The notes under the pieces were generated by a model. That model worked only from the letters and a program-made list of their open reading frames with translations. It was not told the origin of the DNA and did not search any database. DNA of 64,000 nucleotides from Cystobacter fuscus (lineage in GTDB: Bacteria > Myxococcota > Myxococcia > Myxococcales > Myxococcaceae). Shown here one piece after another: positions 27,716 through 36,870 of the stretch; within the stretch, counting starts at the first letter, position 1, and each line of letters opens with the position of its first letter. The position numbers and the translations under genes are program-made. The DNA lies in assembly GCF_002305875.1 (NCBI RefSeq), contig NZ_CP022098.1, positions 3,658,001 through 3,722,000 on the forward strand, written 5' to 3'.

Positions 27716-28210
27716 ATGGGTAAGAGAGCGGGGGCGAAACGGGACGAGGCGGCCGTGGGCCGGTTCGTCGAGCGCTTCGCCCTGGCGCTGTCGGACGACG
27801 GGTTTCCCCGCATGCCCGCCCGGGTGTTCGTGGGACTGTTGGTGTCGGAGCAGGAGACGAGGACGGCGGCCGAGCTGGCCCAGCAACTCCGGGTGAGTCC
27901 CGCGGCCATCTCCGGAGCCGTGCGCTACCTGGTGCAGATGGGAATGGTGTCGCGCGAGCGCGAGCCGGGGCAACGCAGCGACCACTATCGGGTCTCCTCC
28001 AACGCCTGGTACGAGGCGCTCGCCCGGCGCGACCAGATGCTGCTGCGCTTCGAGCAGGGCTTGCGCGAGGGCATCGACGCGGTGGGCGTGGAGAGCATGG
28101 CCGGTCTCCGGTTGGAGGAGTCACGGCAGTTCTTCGAGTTCGTCCGGGGAGAGATGCCGCGCCTCTTGGTGAAATGGCGCGAGCAGCGCGCCGCGAAGGG
28201 CCAGGGCTGA
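27716..28210 (+). CDS. GbsR/MarR-family transcriptional regulator
   Basis: 164 aa from an ATG with GGAGG 8 nt upstream. The winged helix-turn-helix occupies about residues 30-95 (PARVFVGLLVSEQETRTAAELAQQLRVSPAAISGAVRYLVQMGMVSRERE, with DHYRV in the wing), followed by a helical dimerisation half, as in GbsR-like members. The frame is open far upstream without homology. It is divergent from the beta-barrel/reductase pair, which could be its target. The ligand is unknown. Confidence 0.88.
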   Translation: MGKRAGAKRDEAAVGRFVERFALALSDDGFPRMPARVFVGLLVSEQETRTAAELAQQLRVSPAAISGAVRYLVQMGMVSREREPGQRSDHYRVSSNAWYEALARRDQMLLRFEQGLREGIDAVGVESMAGLRLEESRQFFEFVRGEMPRLLVKWREQRAAKGQG

Positions 28211-28238
28211 GCTTCCTCCCCGGCCCCGTGGCCTTCGC
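28193..28238. terminator. Hairpin shared by convergent gene ends
   Basis: GCGAAGGGCCAGGG (28193-28206) pairs imperfectly with CCCCGTGGCCTTCGC (28224-28238). It overlaps the end of the MarR gene and abuts the stop of the convergent epimerase gene, so it probably ends both transcripts. Confidence 0.45.
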
Positions 28239-29387
28239 TCAACCGGCCTGGGCGGGCCGCTCCTGCCGCTGATGCCACGCGGCGAGCACCTCGCGCTCAC
28301 GCTCCGGAGACAGGCCGCCGCGCTTGCGCAGTTTCTCCTGCTGCTCCGGAGTCAGCCCCCGGAACCAGGCCAGGGTGTCGCGCGCGGTGTCCACGACGGG
28401 GCGGAACTTCAGTCCTCGCGCCTGCGCCCGGGCGGTGCTGACCTGGCCGACGCCCCCCATGTCCCCGGTGGAGGGAACCCAGACGGGCAGGTCGCTCCAG
28501 CCGCTCACCTTCTGCTGCTCGAGGAAGGCGGCATCGGCCCAGGTGAAGGTGGCATCGGACTGGCTGGCCTGCTTGCACGCCTCCAGCATCTCCCGGACGG
28601 TGAGCGGCCGGGCGGGGCCGGTGGCGTTGAAGACACCGAAGTCGCGGTTCTCGAGCGCGAGCAGGGTCCACTCGGCCAGGTCGCGCACGTCGATGAACTG
28701 CACCCGATCCGAGCCGTCTCCGGGCGCGAGCACCTCGCCGCCCCGCGCCACGCGCTCGGGCCAGTAGGTGAAGCGCTGGGTGGGGTCCTCCGGGCCGACG
28801 ATGAGGCCCGGGCGGATGTTGGTGGTGCGTCCGGGGAAGGCCGCCTCCGCCTCCTGCTCACAGAGCGCCTTGAGCGCGCCGTAGTTCTCCTCGCCGATGG
28901 TCTCGTTGCTGGGGTCGCTCGTGGTGGCCACGGGGGCGGTCTCGTCCAGGCCCGGCCGGCTCAGGTCCTTGTAGACGGAGATGCTGGAGATGAAGAGGTA
29001 CTGGCCCACGTGGGGCGCCAGGAGCTGTGCCGAGGCGCGCACCAGGCGGGGCACGTAGCCGGAGGTGTCGATGACGGCATCCCACGTGCGGCCCTCGAGT
29101 GCCTTCAGGCCCTCGCCCTTGGTGGGGTCGCGATCCCCCTGGAGCTTTTCCACGTCGGGGAAGAGATGGGGCCGTGTCTTGCCACGGTTGAAGAGGGTGA
29201 CGGTGTGGCCGCGCGCGCGTGCCGCCTCCACGAGCTGGGGCCCCAGGAAGGCCGTGCCTCCGAGGATGAGGATGCGCTTGCCTCCCTTGGACGTCCGGGC
29301 GACGGTGCCCGGGGTGGCACAGCCCACGGCCCAGAGCGAGCCGAGCGCGGCGGCTCCTTTCAACAGCCCTCTGCGAGATATCTTCAT
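28239..29387 (-). CDS. Tat-exported NAD-dependent epimerase/dehydratase-like protein
   Basis: 382 aa. The N-terminus has the twin-arginine motif SRRGLLKG and a lipobox-like AVGCA, so it is probably exported folded and may be a lipoprotein. The rest is an extended short-chain dehydrogenase: LILGGTAFLGPQLVEAA (nucleotide-binding glycines), VIDTSGYVP, FISSISVYKD and a Tyr in NYGALKALCE where YxxxK is expected. Export of an NAD(P)-binding Rossmann enzyme is unusual and fits Tat transport with bound cofactor. The strong GAGGAGGT upstream decides the start. It follows the nucleotide-transporter-like gene by 54 bp. Confidence 0.88.
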   Translation of the reverse strand: MKISRRGLLKGAAALGSLWAVGCATPGTVARTSKGGKRILILGGTAFLGPQLVEAARARGHTVTLFNRGKTRPHLFPDVEKLQGDRDPTKGEGLKALEGRTWDAVIDTSGYVPRLVRASAQLLAPHVGQYLFISSISVYKDLSRPGLDETAPVATTSDPSNETIGEENYGALKALCEQEAEAAFPGRTTNIRPGLIVGPEDPTQRFTYWPERVARGGEVLAPGDGSDRVQFIDVRDLAEWTLLALENRDFGVFNATGPARPLTVREMLEACKQASQSDATFTWADAAFLEQQKVSGWSDLPVWVPSTGDMGGVGQVSTARAQARGLKFRPVVDTARDTLAWFRGLTPEQQEKLRKRGGLSPEREREVLAAWHQRQERPAQAG

Positions 29388-29441
29388 GGGAACGACCTCC
29401 TCTTGAGGAAATCCGAAGGAAAGGGACGAAGCGCCCTGGGG

Positions 29442-30728
29442 TCAGCGGGCCGCGTCCGTGGACGCGCCCCACGCGGGCTCCGTCGCGGGCTGGTGATTGC
29501 GCGAGTAGCGGGCGAGCCAGACGGACACGGTGAGCCACAGGCACGCGACGGGCACCGCCGACAGCGCGAGTCCCATGGGCCCCAGCCCCAGCACGTCGAG
29601 GCCTCGGTACAGCCAGGAGCTCACCGTGTCGCTGCCGCGGTACACCACCGTGTCGATGAAGCCCTTGGACTTGTACTTCGTCTCGCGGTCCACGCCGGTG
29701 AAGAGGATTTCGCGTCCGGGGCGCTCGAGCGCGTAATGCGAGGCATTGCGCAAGGCCTTGAACGAGATGAGCATGCCCATGCCGGGCAGCAGCGCCAGTC
29801 CGGCGAAGCCGAGCGCGGTGAGCAGGGGCGCCACCGCCAGGGCCGCGCCCAGCCCGAAGCGATGGATGAGCCGGCCCGTGACGCCCAGTTGCAGCACGAG
29901 CGTGAGCACCTGCACCCAGAAGTCGATGTTCGCGAACGCGGCCGCGCGCGCGTTGGCGCCGGAGGCCCCTCGGTCCACGATGTGGACCTGCTGGTAGTAG
30001 AGGAAGGTGGAGGTGGCGGCGTAGAGGAGCATCTGCAGCGCCAGGCCTCGCAGCAGGGGGGAGGAGAACAGCAGCCGCAAGCCGGCGAAGACGCCTCCAC
30101 CCACGGGGTCCTCGGTGGAGCGGGCGCGCGAGGGCGCGAGGATTTCCTGCCGGGACAGCCGCCGCACGCATTGGGCGCTGGCCTCCAGCAGCACCGCGGT
30201 GATGAGCATCAGGTTGGTGGCGCCCACGGGCTCGGCCAGGAGCTTGACGAGGAAGGGGCCCACCAACATGCCCGTCGTGCCCCCCGCGGCGATGAAGCCA
30301 AACAAGCGCCGGCCCTGCTCGTTCACGAACAGGTCCGCCATGAAGGTCCAGAACACGGAGACGACGAAGAGGTTGTAGACGCTGACCCAGACGAAGAAGA
30401 CACGCGCCACCACATCCCGGTCCACGCCCAGCTTCAGCACCCCGAAGAAGAGCAGCAGGTGGAGCAGGAAGAAGCGGTAGACGAGCGGCAGGACGCGCCG
30501 CCGGGGCCAGCGCGACACGAGCGCGGAGAAGACGGGCACCGCCACGAGCATCACGAGGAAGGTCACCGTGAAGAGCCACGGCACCCCCTGGACGCCCTTG
30601 GCCGTCGCCATCTCGTCCCGGAGGGGCTTGAGGATGGCGTAGCCGCACATCAGCGTGAAGAAATAGAAGAAGGACACGAGGACCGGGCTGATCTCTTCGT
30701 CCTTCACGTTCACGAATCGCTTGAGCAT
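29442..30728 (-). CDS. Npt1/Npt2-like (ATP:ADP antiporter-related) MFS protein
   Basis: 428 aa, about twelve membrane helices. N-terminal FFYFFTLMCGYAILKPLRDEMATAKG is the characteristic opening of the NTP/NDP exchange transporter (COG3202) relatives found in many free-living Proteobacteria, and ALRNASHYALERPGREILFTGVDRETKYKSKGFIDTVVYRGSD is the conserved late motif. True nucleotide exchange is established only in obligate intracellular organisms and plastids, so the substrate here is unknown. Start at the ATG at 30728; a GTG at 30737 is possible. Co-directional with the exported epimerase. Confidence 0.82.
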   Translation of the reverse strand: MLKRFVNVKDEEISPVLVSFFYFFTLMCGYAILKPLRDEMATAKGVQGVPWLFTVTFLVMLVAVPVFSALVSRWPRRRVLPLVYRFFLLHLLLFFGVLKLGVDRDVVARVFFVWVSVYNLFVVSVFWTFMADLFVNEQGRRLFGFIAAGGTTGMLVGPFLVKLLAEPVGATNLMLITAVLLEASAQCVRRLSRQEILAPSRARSTEDPVGGGVFAGLRLLFSSPLLRGLALQMLLYAATSTFLYYQQVHIVDRGASGANARAAAFANIDFWVQVLTLVLQLGVTGRLIHRFGLGAALAVAPLLTALGFAGLALLPGMGMLISFKALRNASHYALERPGREILFTGVDRETKYKSKGFIDTVVYRGSDTVSSWLYRGLDVLGLGPMGLALSAVPVACLWLTVSVWLARYSRNHQPATEPAWGASTDAAR

Positions 30729-30960
30729 GGCCCCCACGCCGCTGGGTAGGCGTGCGAGCCCAACCGCTCGTGGGTGGGGATATTCCCAGGGCCGCGGGTC
30801 GAGGCTTCACGGGGGCCCGCGTGTTGTCGTCTTCATGACGCGCGAGGCCGTCGGGACGGGAATGCGGAAATCGACCGCCCCGGGGTCCGGGCGAGGTACG
30901 ACAGTATTCCGGGGGGAGCCGGTACGGCCCCGCGTCACGGTCTTGGTTCAGGGAGCGGTC

Positions 30961-31635
30961 ATGCGTTCGAGCAGTCAGTCCTCGGTCACGGACATCGAGG
31001 TCATCGAGGATTTCTCGGCCACGGCGAGGTGCGACGAGGGTTTCTTGCGGGTGCGGAGGCTGCGGTGTCAGAACCGGCGCGCGGACGGGACGGCGTCCAA
31101 GGTGTACCGGGTGGACGTGGTGGACCGGCCGCGGCTGGACGCGGTGGCGGTGCTGGTGTACCGGCGGGGCGAGTCGGGGCTGGAGGTGCTCACGCGGATG
31201 AACCTGCGGCCGGCGGCGTACTTCCGGCGGGGCAAGGACATGACGGTACCGGATGCGGCCAGCTACCTGCGGGTGGAGGAGATCGTCGCGGGCCTGTTGG
31301 AACTGGAGGACAAGGGCGAGGCGGGACTGCGGCACCGGGCGGCCGAGGAGGTGCGGGAGGAGGCGGGCTATGACGTGCGGCCGGAGGAGGTGCGGCTGCT
31401 CGGGGCGGGCTTCTTCGTGGCGCCGGGCATCCTGTCGGAGAAGGTGTTTCCGGCGGCGGTGGACGTGACGGGCCGGCAGCCCGGTGTGCCCAAGGGGGAC
31501 GGCTCACCCCTGGAGGAGGGCACCGAGGTGCGGTGGCGGCCCATCCGCGAGCTGCTCGCGATGTGCCGGAGCGGGGAGGTGCCGGACGCGAAGACGGAGC
31601 TGTGCATCCTGCGGCTGCTCGCCGAGCAGGAGTGA
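30961..31635 (+). CDS. NUDIX hydrolase
   Basis: 224 aa. Residues about 55-215 form a NUDIX fold; the box region GEAGLRHRAAEEVREEAGY keeps the metal-binding EExGY but departs from the consensus Gx5Ex7REUxEExGU, with Glu in place of the Arg and the upstream Glu shifted. Overall it resembles the ADP-sugar/UDP-glucose pyrophosphatase branch (insertion before the box, PGILSEKVFPAAVDV). The ATG at 30961 follows GGGAG by 6 nt; the open frame extends to 30721. The substrate is uncertain. Confidence 0.82.
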   Translation: MRSSSQSSVTDIEVIEDFSATARCDEGFLRVRRLRCQNRRADGTASKVYRVDVVDRPRLDAVAVLVYRRGESGLEVLTRMNLRPAAYFRRGKDMTVPDAASYLRVEEIVAGLLELEDKGEAGLRHRAAEEVREEAGYDVRPEEVRLLGAGFFVAPGILSEKVFPAAVDVTGRQPGVPKGDGSPLEEGTEVRWRPIRELLAMCRSGEVPDAKTELCILRLLAEQE

Positions 31636-31691
31636 TTCACTCGGGGCGTGATTGGCGGTGGGGCACCAAGGCGGGTAGGGTGCCCGGCGAC

Positions 31692-33083
31692 ATGCATGAC
31701 GCCGCCCCCTCGTCCTCGTCACCCCGGCCGGAGTACTCGCGGGCCTTCCGCCTGCGCCGTGCCCAGAACTGGCTCACCCTCGGCACCATGTACGCGGCCA
31801 TGTACATGGGCCGCTACAACTTCTCCTTCGCCAACGCCACGTTGTCGGGGCAGTACGGGTGGAGCAAGACGCAGGTGGGCGCCATCATCAGCGCGGCCAC
31901 CTTCATCTATGGCGTCTCCGCCATCTTCAACGGCCCCCTGGCGGACCGGATCGGCGGGCGCAAGGCCATGCTGGTGGGAGCCGCGGGCGGCACGGTGTTC
32001 AACCTGGCCTTCGGCCTGGGCGCCTACCTGGGCTTCCTCGGCACGGGACCGCTGCTGCTCGGCTACCTGGCCACGGTCTGGTCGCTGAACATGTACTTCC
32101 AGTCCTACTCGGCCCTGGCGCTCATCAAGGTGAACTCGGGCTGGTTCCACATCGGCGAGCGCGGCGTGTTCTCCGCCATCTTCGGCTCGATGATCCAGGG
32201 CGGCCGGGCGCTCATCTACTTCATCGGTCCGCTGCTGGTGGCCACGCTGCCCTGGCCCTTCGTGTTCTTCGTGCCCGCGGCGGTGATGACGCTGCTCGGG
32301 TTCTTGACTTTCCTGTGGGTGCGCGACTCGCCGGACGAGGCGGGGCTGCCGCCGCTGGACACGGCGGATGCCTCCAGCGGGTACACCGGCCAGGTGGACT
32401 TCAAGTACGTGGCGCGCGTGGTGTTCACCAACCCCGTCACCCTCACCATCGCGGCGGCCGAGTTCTGCACCGGCTTCGTGCGTCACGGCTTCGAGCAGTG
32501 GTTTCCGCGCTACATGCTGGAGGCGCAGAAGCTGCCGCTCAACAGCCCCATCTTCCAGAAGGGCGCCACGGGCGTGGTGCTCGCCGGTATCGCGGGCGCG
32601 TTCGCCGCGGGCTTCATGTCCGACCTGCTCTTCAAGGCGCGCCGGCCTCCCGTGGCCTTCATCGGCTACGCGTTGCAGGTGGTGTGCATGGCCATCATCT
32701 GGAAGGCCCCCAGCATCGAGCTGGTGATCGCCGCCTTCGTGGTGAACTCCTTCTCCATCAGCATCGTGCACTCCATGCTCTCGGGCACCTCCTCCATGGA
32801 CTTCGGGGGACGCAAGGCCGCGGCCACCGCGGCCGGCATGTTCGACGGCATGCAGTACGTGGGCGGCTCGGTGGTGGGCGTGGGCATGGGCTCGCTGTTG
32901 GATCACTTCGGCTGGGGCGCCTGGGGCCCGAGCATGATCGGCTTCTCCCTGGTGGGGGGCCTGCTCATGCTCACCCTCTGGAATGCCCGCCCCAAGGCGC
33001 ATGGCGGCGCCAGCACGTCCTCGGTGGCTGCGGAGGCCCCTCCTCCCGCGACCGACGCCTCCCAGGCCAGCTCCGGCCGTTGA
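31692..33083 (+). CDS. MFS transporter, GlpT/organophosphate:phosphate antiporter-like
   Basis: 463 aa, twelve membrane helices. YMGRYNFSFANATLSGQYGWSKTQVGAIISAATFIYGVSAIFNGPLADRIGGRKAML contains the helix 1 Arg and MFS motif A of the OPA family (GlpT/UhpT), and FGSMIQGGRALIYFIGP fits helix 5. Such proteins exchange sugar phosphates or glycerol-3-phosphate for phosphate; the actual substrate is unknown. The hydrophilic tail is Ala/Ser/Pro-rich. ATG at 31692, 56 bp after the NUDIX gene, so co-transcription is possible. Confidence 0.87.
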   Translation: MHDAAPSSSSPRPEYSRAFRLRRAQNWLTLGTMYAAMYMGRYNFSFANATLSGQYGWSKTQVGAIISAATFIYGVSAIFNGPLADRIGGRKAMLVGAAGGTVFNLAFGLGAYLGFLGTGPLLLGYLATVWSLNMYFQSYSALALIKVNSGWFHIGERGVFSAIFGSMIQGGRALIYFIGPLLVATLPWPFVFFVPAAVMTLLGFLTFLWVRDSPDEAGLPPLDTADASSGYTGQVDFKYVARVVFTNPVTLTIAAAEFCTGFVRHGFEQWFPRYMLEAQKLPLNSPIFQKGATGVVLAGIAGAFAAGFMSDLLFKARRPPVAFIGYALQVVCMAIIWKAPSIELVIAAFVVNSFSISIVHSMLSGTSSMDFGGRKAAATAAGMFDGMQYVGGSVVGVGMGSLLDHFGWGAWGPSMIGFSLVGGLLMLTLWNARPKAHGGASTSSVAAEAPPPATDASQASSGR

Positions 33084-33177
33084 TGTGGGTGCCGGGTCCA
33101 CAGCTCTCGGGGCCTCTGGAGTTTGGGGCTCCTAGGAACGGTGAGGGCACGCGCGTCGGGGGGTGGAGGGTGACCTT

Positions 33178-33205
33178 GTCCCCTGGGACCTCTGTCGTGT
33201 GACAG
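33178..33205. promoter_or_regulatory. Pair of short palindromes upstream of the 520-aa membrane protein gene
   Basis: GTCCCCTGGGAC (33178-33189) and CTGTCGTGTGACAG (33192-33205) lie nearly adjacent, 24-51 bp before the GTG at 33229. They could be operators or small stem-loops in the 5' UTR. No regulator is suggested. Confidence 0.35.
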
Positions 33206-33228
33206 TTCTGTGACTTAGAGTCGAGGGT

Positions 33229-34791
33229 GTGTCCCCGACACCCTCGCCCCTGTTGCAGAACCGGTTGGATGTCCACGACCGCAAGCAGTTCGAACTCAAG
33301 CTCGAGTATCAGCCCTCCGGGGCGGATGACGAGACGCGCTACGTCGTCGAGACGTACCTCTTCCTTCCGTCGAGTCTGAACATCGACGCGGAGACGTACC
33401 CGCGCGCGAGCTTCTACGGGGACATCCACAACTACGTGCGCTTCAAGACGCCGGTGATGAGCCTCGAGGATGTGTTGCTCTCGGGCCGCTCGCCACTGAT
33501 GAGGCTGGAGGCGGCGCTGCGCACGGGGCTGATGGGGGAGAGGGATCTCGTCTACCAGGCGAAGCTGTTGTCCTGTGTGTTCCGGGGCGCGCTGCGGCGC
33601 TTCGCGCGGGACGTGGAGGAGCTGTGCGAGGGTCAGGGCCGCGCGACGGCCGAGGAGGGATGCGCGCGGCTGGAGAGTGACGCGAGGGCGACGTGCGCGA
33701 GCGTGCGGCAGATCCTGGAGCGCTTTCGCACGTGGGTGCGCGCGGTCAACCAGCATGGGTTGAAGGAGAAGACGCGCGCCTCGCTGCGCCTGGTGGACGA
33801 GTACCTGAGCCTCACGGTGGAGCAGTTCTTGCGCAAGGCCGTGGCGGACATGGCCGAGCAGCCCCGCGCGGGTTTCTCCTTCGAGCTGCGCAAGGAGCTG
33901 ATGGACGAGGTGGTGCGCGAGGAGAAGTACCGCCGCGACAACCAGTTGCGCTCGGTCATCAGCCCCACGGGGGACAACGAGGAGTACCTGCACCGCTTCG
34001 GCTTCTTGAAGAAGTTCTGCATGAACGTCCTCTTCCTGTCGGCGCGCCGGGATCAGAAGCGCCAGGGGTGGGAAGAGGTGCTGTTCGCGCTGGCGGCGGG
34101 AGTGGCCATGGCGTTCGCCTCGGCGGTGGCCATCTGGGCGCAGGGCCGCTACACGCAGGCGAGCCTCAACTTCTTCCTCATCATGATCGTGGGCTACATG
34201 ATGAAGGATCGCATCAAGGAGGGGATGCGCCGCATCTTCAGCCAGGTGGCGGCGCGGCACCTCTATGATCGCACGGCGCGCATCGTGGAGCCGGTGACGG
34301 GGCGGTGCCTGGGCTCGTGCCAGGAGAAGGTGGACTACTGGCGCCCGGCGCGGGTGCCGGAGGAGGTGGCCGCGCTGCGCTCGCGCGATGATCTCATCAC
34401 CGCGTCCCAGGGGGAGTTGTCCGAGACGGTGCTGCGCTACCAGAAGCAGGTGGTGCTGGACGTGGATCTGCTGCCGCGCACCGAGCGGGGGGTGGAGGGC
34501 ATCACCGACATCATCCGCATCAACGTGGGGCGCTTCCTGCGCGACATGGACGAGCCGGAGTACGCGCTGGAGTACGTGGACCTGGAGGACTTCTCGGTGG
34601 GGCGGGTGCGCGGCGCCAAGAGCTACCAGGTGGACCTGGCCTTCCGCTTCATCGTGCAGGAGGCGGGACAGGAGCGGGTGACGCTGCACCTGGTGCGGCT
34701 GGTGCTGGACCGCAACGGCATCAAGCGGATGTTGCGCCTGTACCCCGAGCAGCAGCCCCCCCGGCCCGAGCCGGTGCGCTCGGCGGCCTGA
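33229..34791 (+). CDS. Uncharacterised 520-aa membrane protein
   Basis: I do not recognise the family. The N-terminal half (1-280) is soluble and charged, with ELKLEYQPSG and a long helical stretch rich in Arg/Glu. Two membrane helices follow at about 283-303 and 308-323 (EEVLFALAAGVAMAFASAVAIWAQG; LNFFLIMIVGYMM), then a soluble C-terminal half with positive MKDRIKEGMRR and later beta-rich sequence. There is no signal peptide. A hairpin topology with both ends in the cytoplasm is likely. The start is a GTG at 33229, directly before the first conserved-looking block. It stands alone, with two palindromes upstream. Confidence 0.75.
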   Translation: MSPTPSPLLQNRLDVHDRKQFELKLEYQPSGADDETRYVVETYLFLPSSLNIDAETYPRASFYGDIHNYVRFKTPVMSLEDVLLSGRSPLMRLEAALRTGLMGERDLVYQAKLLSCVFRGALRRFARDVEELCEGQGRATAEEGCARLESDARATCASVRQILERFRTWVRAVNQHGLKEKTRASLRLVDEYLSLTVEQFLRKAVADMAEQPRAGFSFELRKELMDEVVREEKYRRDNQLRSVISPTGDNEEYLHRFGFLKKFCMNVLFLSARRDQKRQGWEEVLFALAAGVAMAFASAVAIWAQGRYTQASLNFFLIMIVGYMMKDRIKEGMRRIFSQVAARHLYDRTARIVEPVTGRCLGSCQEKVDYWRPARVPEEVAALRSRDDLITASQGELSETVLRYQKQVVLDVDLLPRTERGVEGITDIIRINVGRFLRDMDEPEYALEYVDLEDFSVGRVRGAKSYQVDLAFRFIVQEAGQERVTLHLVRLVLDRNGIKRMLRLYPEQQPPRPEPVRSAA

Positions 34792-34841
34792 GCGGTTGAA
34801 TTCCCCTCCCCCAGGGGGCCCGGTGCCTTGTAGAAGGGGGC

Positions 34842-35585
34842 ATGGCTTCGGATCTCAAGACCCGGGTGCGCGAGGGCTGGCAGCAGACCCTGCGCGGCAT
34901 CCTGGAGCGGGCGCGGGCGATGGGCCCGCAGGCGGTGCTGGCCTTCGACCTGGACTCCACCCTCTTCGACAACAAGCCCCGGCAGGCGCGCATCCTGAGG
35001 GAGTACGGGCTGGCGAAATCGCACGAGAAGCTGGGCCAGTGCGAGCCCCAGCACTGGGACAGCGGCTTCGACATGCGCGGCGCCATGCGCAACTGCGGCC
35101 TGTCCGAGCAGGAGGTGGAGGCGCACTACCCCCTGGTGCGCTCCTTCTGGCTGGAGCGCTTCTTCACCAGTGACTACTGCGTGGACGACGAGGCCATCGA
35201 GGGCGCCGCCGCCTTCACCCATGCCGTGGCGAACTCGGGTGCGCACCTCGTCTACGTGACGGGCCGTCACGAGGCCATGCGAGCGGGCACCGAGGCGTGC
35301 ATGCGCCAGCGGGGCCTGCCCGTGCCCGGCGAGGGCCGCGTCCACCTGCTGATGAAGCCGAACGCGAGCGACAACGATGACGCCTTCAAGCGCGAGGCCC
35401 ATGCCCGCCTGGGGCAGTGGGGCACGCTCATCGCCGCGTTCGACAACGAGCCCACCCACGCCAATGACTACCTGCGCCGCTTTCCCCAGGCCCAGGTGAT
35501 TCACCTGGCAACGGATCATTCCGGTAGGCCCGTGACGCTCCTGGAAGAGATTGTTTCCGTGCCGCACTTTTCACACGAGTCTTGA
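34842..35585 (+). CDS. HAD-superfamily hydrolase
   Basis: 247 aa. HAD motif I is AFDLDSTLFD (nucleophile and acid Asp), motif II is VYVTGRHE, motif III Lys is in FKREAHARLG and motif IV is AAFDNEPTHAND. It has a helical cap between motifs I and II. Probably a cytoplasmic phosphatase; the substrate is unknown. The ATG at 34842 lies 50 bp after the preceding gene, so they may be co-transcribed, and pdhA begins 116 bp downstream. Confidence 0.87.
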   Translation: MASDLKTRVREGWQQTLRGILERARAMGPQAVLAFDLDSTLFDNKPRQARILREYGLAKSHEKLGQCEPQHWDSGFDMRGAMRNCGLSEQEVEAHYPLVRSFWLERFFTSDYCVDDEAIEGAAAFTHAVANSGAHLVYVTGRHEAMRAGTEACMRQRGLPVPGEGRVHLLMKPNASDNDDAFKREAHARLGQWGTLIAAFDNEPTHANDYLRRFPQAQVIHLATDHSGRPVTLLEEIVSVPHFSHES

Positions 35586-35701
35586 CGCGACGCGGCTAGA
35601 CGAAAGCCCTTCGCAGTCCCCTTGCCGCGCGCTATGCAGGCGCCTTGGCGTTTTTCGCCGCTCCGAGTCGGGGCGGTCTTCAACTGTACGGAGGAGTGGC
35701 G

Positions 35702-36826
35702 GTGGCCAGCCCTTACTCGAAGGACCTGCTGTTGACGATGTACCGGAAGATGTACCTCATGCGCCGCTTCGAGGAGCGCACCCAGCAGCAGTACGGCCTG
35801 GGGAAGATCGCCGGCTTCTGCCACCTGTACATCGGGCAGGAAGCGGTGGCGATCGGGGTCAACGAGGCGATCCGTCCGGATGACTACATGCTCTCGGGTT
35901 ACCGCGATCACGCCCAGCCGCTGGCGCGTGGCTCGCACCCGGGAATGATCATGGCGGAGCTGTTCGGCCGCACCGGTGGCTACAGCAAGGGTAAGGGCGG
36001 CTCGATGCACGTCTTCGACATCGAGCACCACTTCTACGGGGGCTACGGCATCGTGGGCGGGCAGATTCCGCTCGCCGCGGGCATGGCCTTCGCCAGCCGC
36101 TACCGCAACGAGGACCGCATCACCGTGTGCTACTTCGGTGACGCCGCGGCCAACCAGGGCGCCTTCCACGAGACGTTCAACATGGCGGTCAAGTGGAAGC
36201 TGCCCGTGCTCTACATCTGCGAGAACAACCGCTACGGCATGGGCACGGCCATTGCCCGCGTGTCGGCGGAGCCGGAGATCCACAAGCGCGGCGCCGCCTA
36301 CAACATGCGCCACGAGGCCGTGGACGGCATGGACGCGCTGAAGATGTACGAGGCGGTGAAGGACGCGGCCGCCTACATCCGCGCGGGCAACGGCCCGGTG
36401 CTCATGGAGGCCAACACCTACCGCTTCCGCGGCCACTCGGTGGTGGACCCCGCCACCTACCGCTCCAAGGACGAGGTGGAGGAGGAGCGCAAGAACGACC
36501 CCATCCCGCGCCTCATGCACTACGCCCTCGGCAAGAAGCTGGCGAAGGAGTCCGACTTCGAGGCCATCGAGGCCGAGGTGAAGGCGCAGGTGGACGAGGC
36601 GGTGAAGTTCGCCGACGAGTCGCCCGAGCCGGCGCTGGACGAGCTGTGGCGCGACACCATCGTGGAGGAGGGCGAGGAGGACGTGCGCCCCCGCGAGCGC
36701 GTGTTGGGCGTGAAGGTGGACAAGTGGCCCTCGTATCCCTCGGGCAAGGAACTCAAGGTGACTTGGGACCTGGAGCCGCGGGCACAGGCGGAGAAGGCCG
36801 ACAAGGCCGCGGGGCTGAAGGGTTAG
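35702..36826 (+). CDS. pdhA: Pyruvate dehydrogenase E1 component, alpha subunit
   Basis: 374 aa. The thiamine-diphosphate motif runs from YFGDAAANQGAFHE to CENN; the phosphorylation-loop-like YRFRGHSVVDPATYR is present. With PdhB it decarboxylates pyruvate and acetylates the E2 lipoyl group. The GTG at 35702 has GGAGGA ending 6 nt upstream and starts just before the conserved YSKDLLLTMYRKMYLMRRFEE; an upstream TTG at 35645 is in frame but poorly placed. First gene of pdhA-pdhB-pdhC (44 and 5 bp gaps). Confidence 0.95.
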   Translation: MASPYSKDLLLTMYRKMYLMRRFEERTQQQYGLGKIAGFCHLYIGQEAVAIGVNEAIRPDDYMLSGYRDHAQPLARGSHPGMIMAELFGRTGGYSKGKGGSMHVFDIEHHFYGGYGIVGGQIPLAAGMAFASRYRNEDRITVCYFGDAAANQGAFHETFNMAVKWKLPVLYICENNRYGMGTAIARVSAEPEIHKRGAAYNMRHEAVDGMDALKMYEAVKDAAAYIRAGNGPVLMEANTYRFRGHSVVDPATYRSKDEVEEERKNDPIPRLMHYALGKKLAKESDFEAIEAEVKAQVDEAVKFADESPEPALDELWRDTIVEEGEEDVRPRERVLGVKVDKWPSYPSGKELKVTWDLEPRAQAEKADKAAGLKG

Positions 36827-36870
36827 TACTCCATTCCACTGACTGACGATTTTCGCATTCGGAGCCAAAG

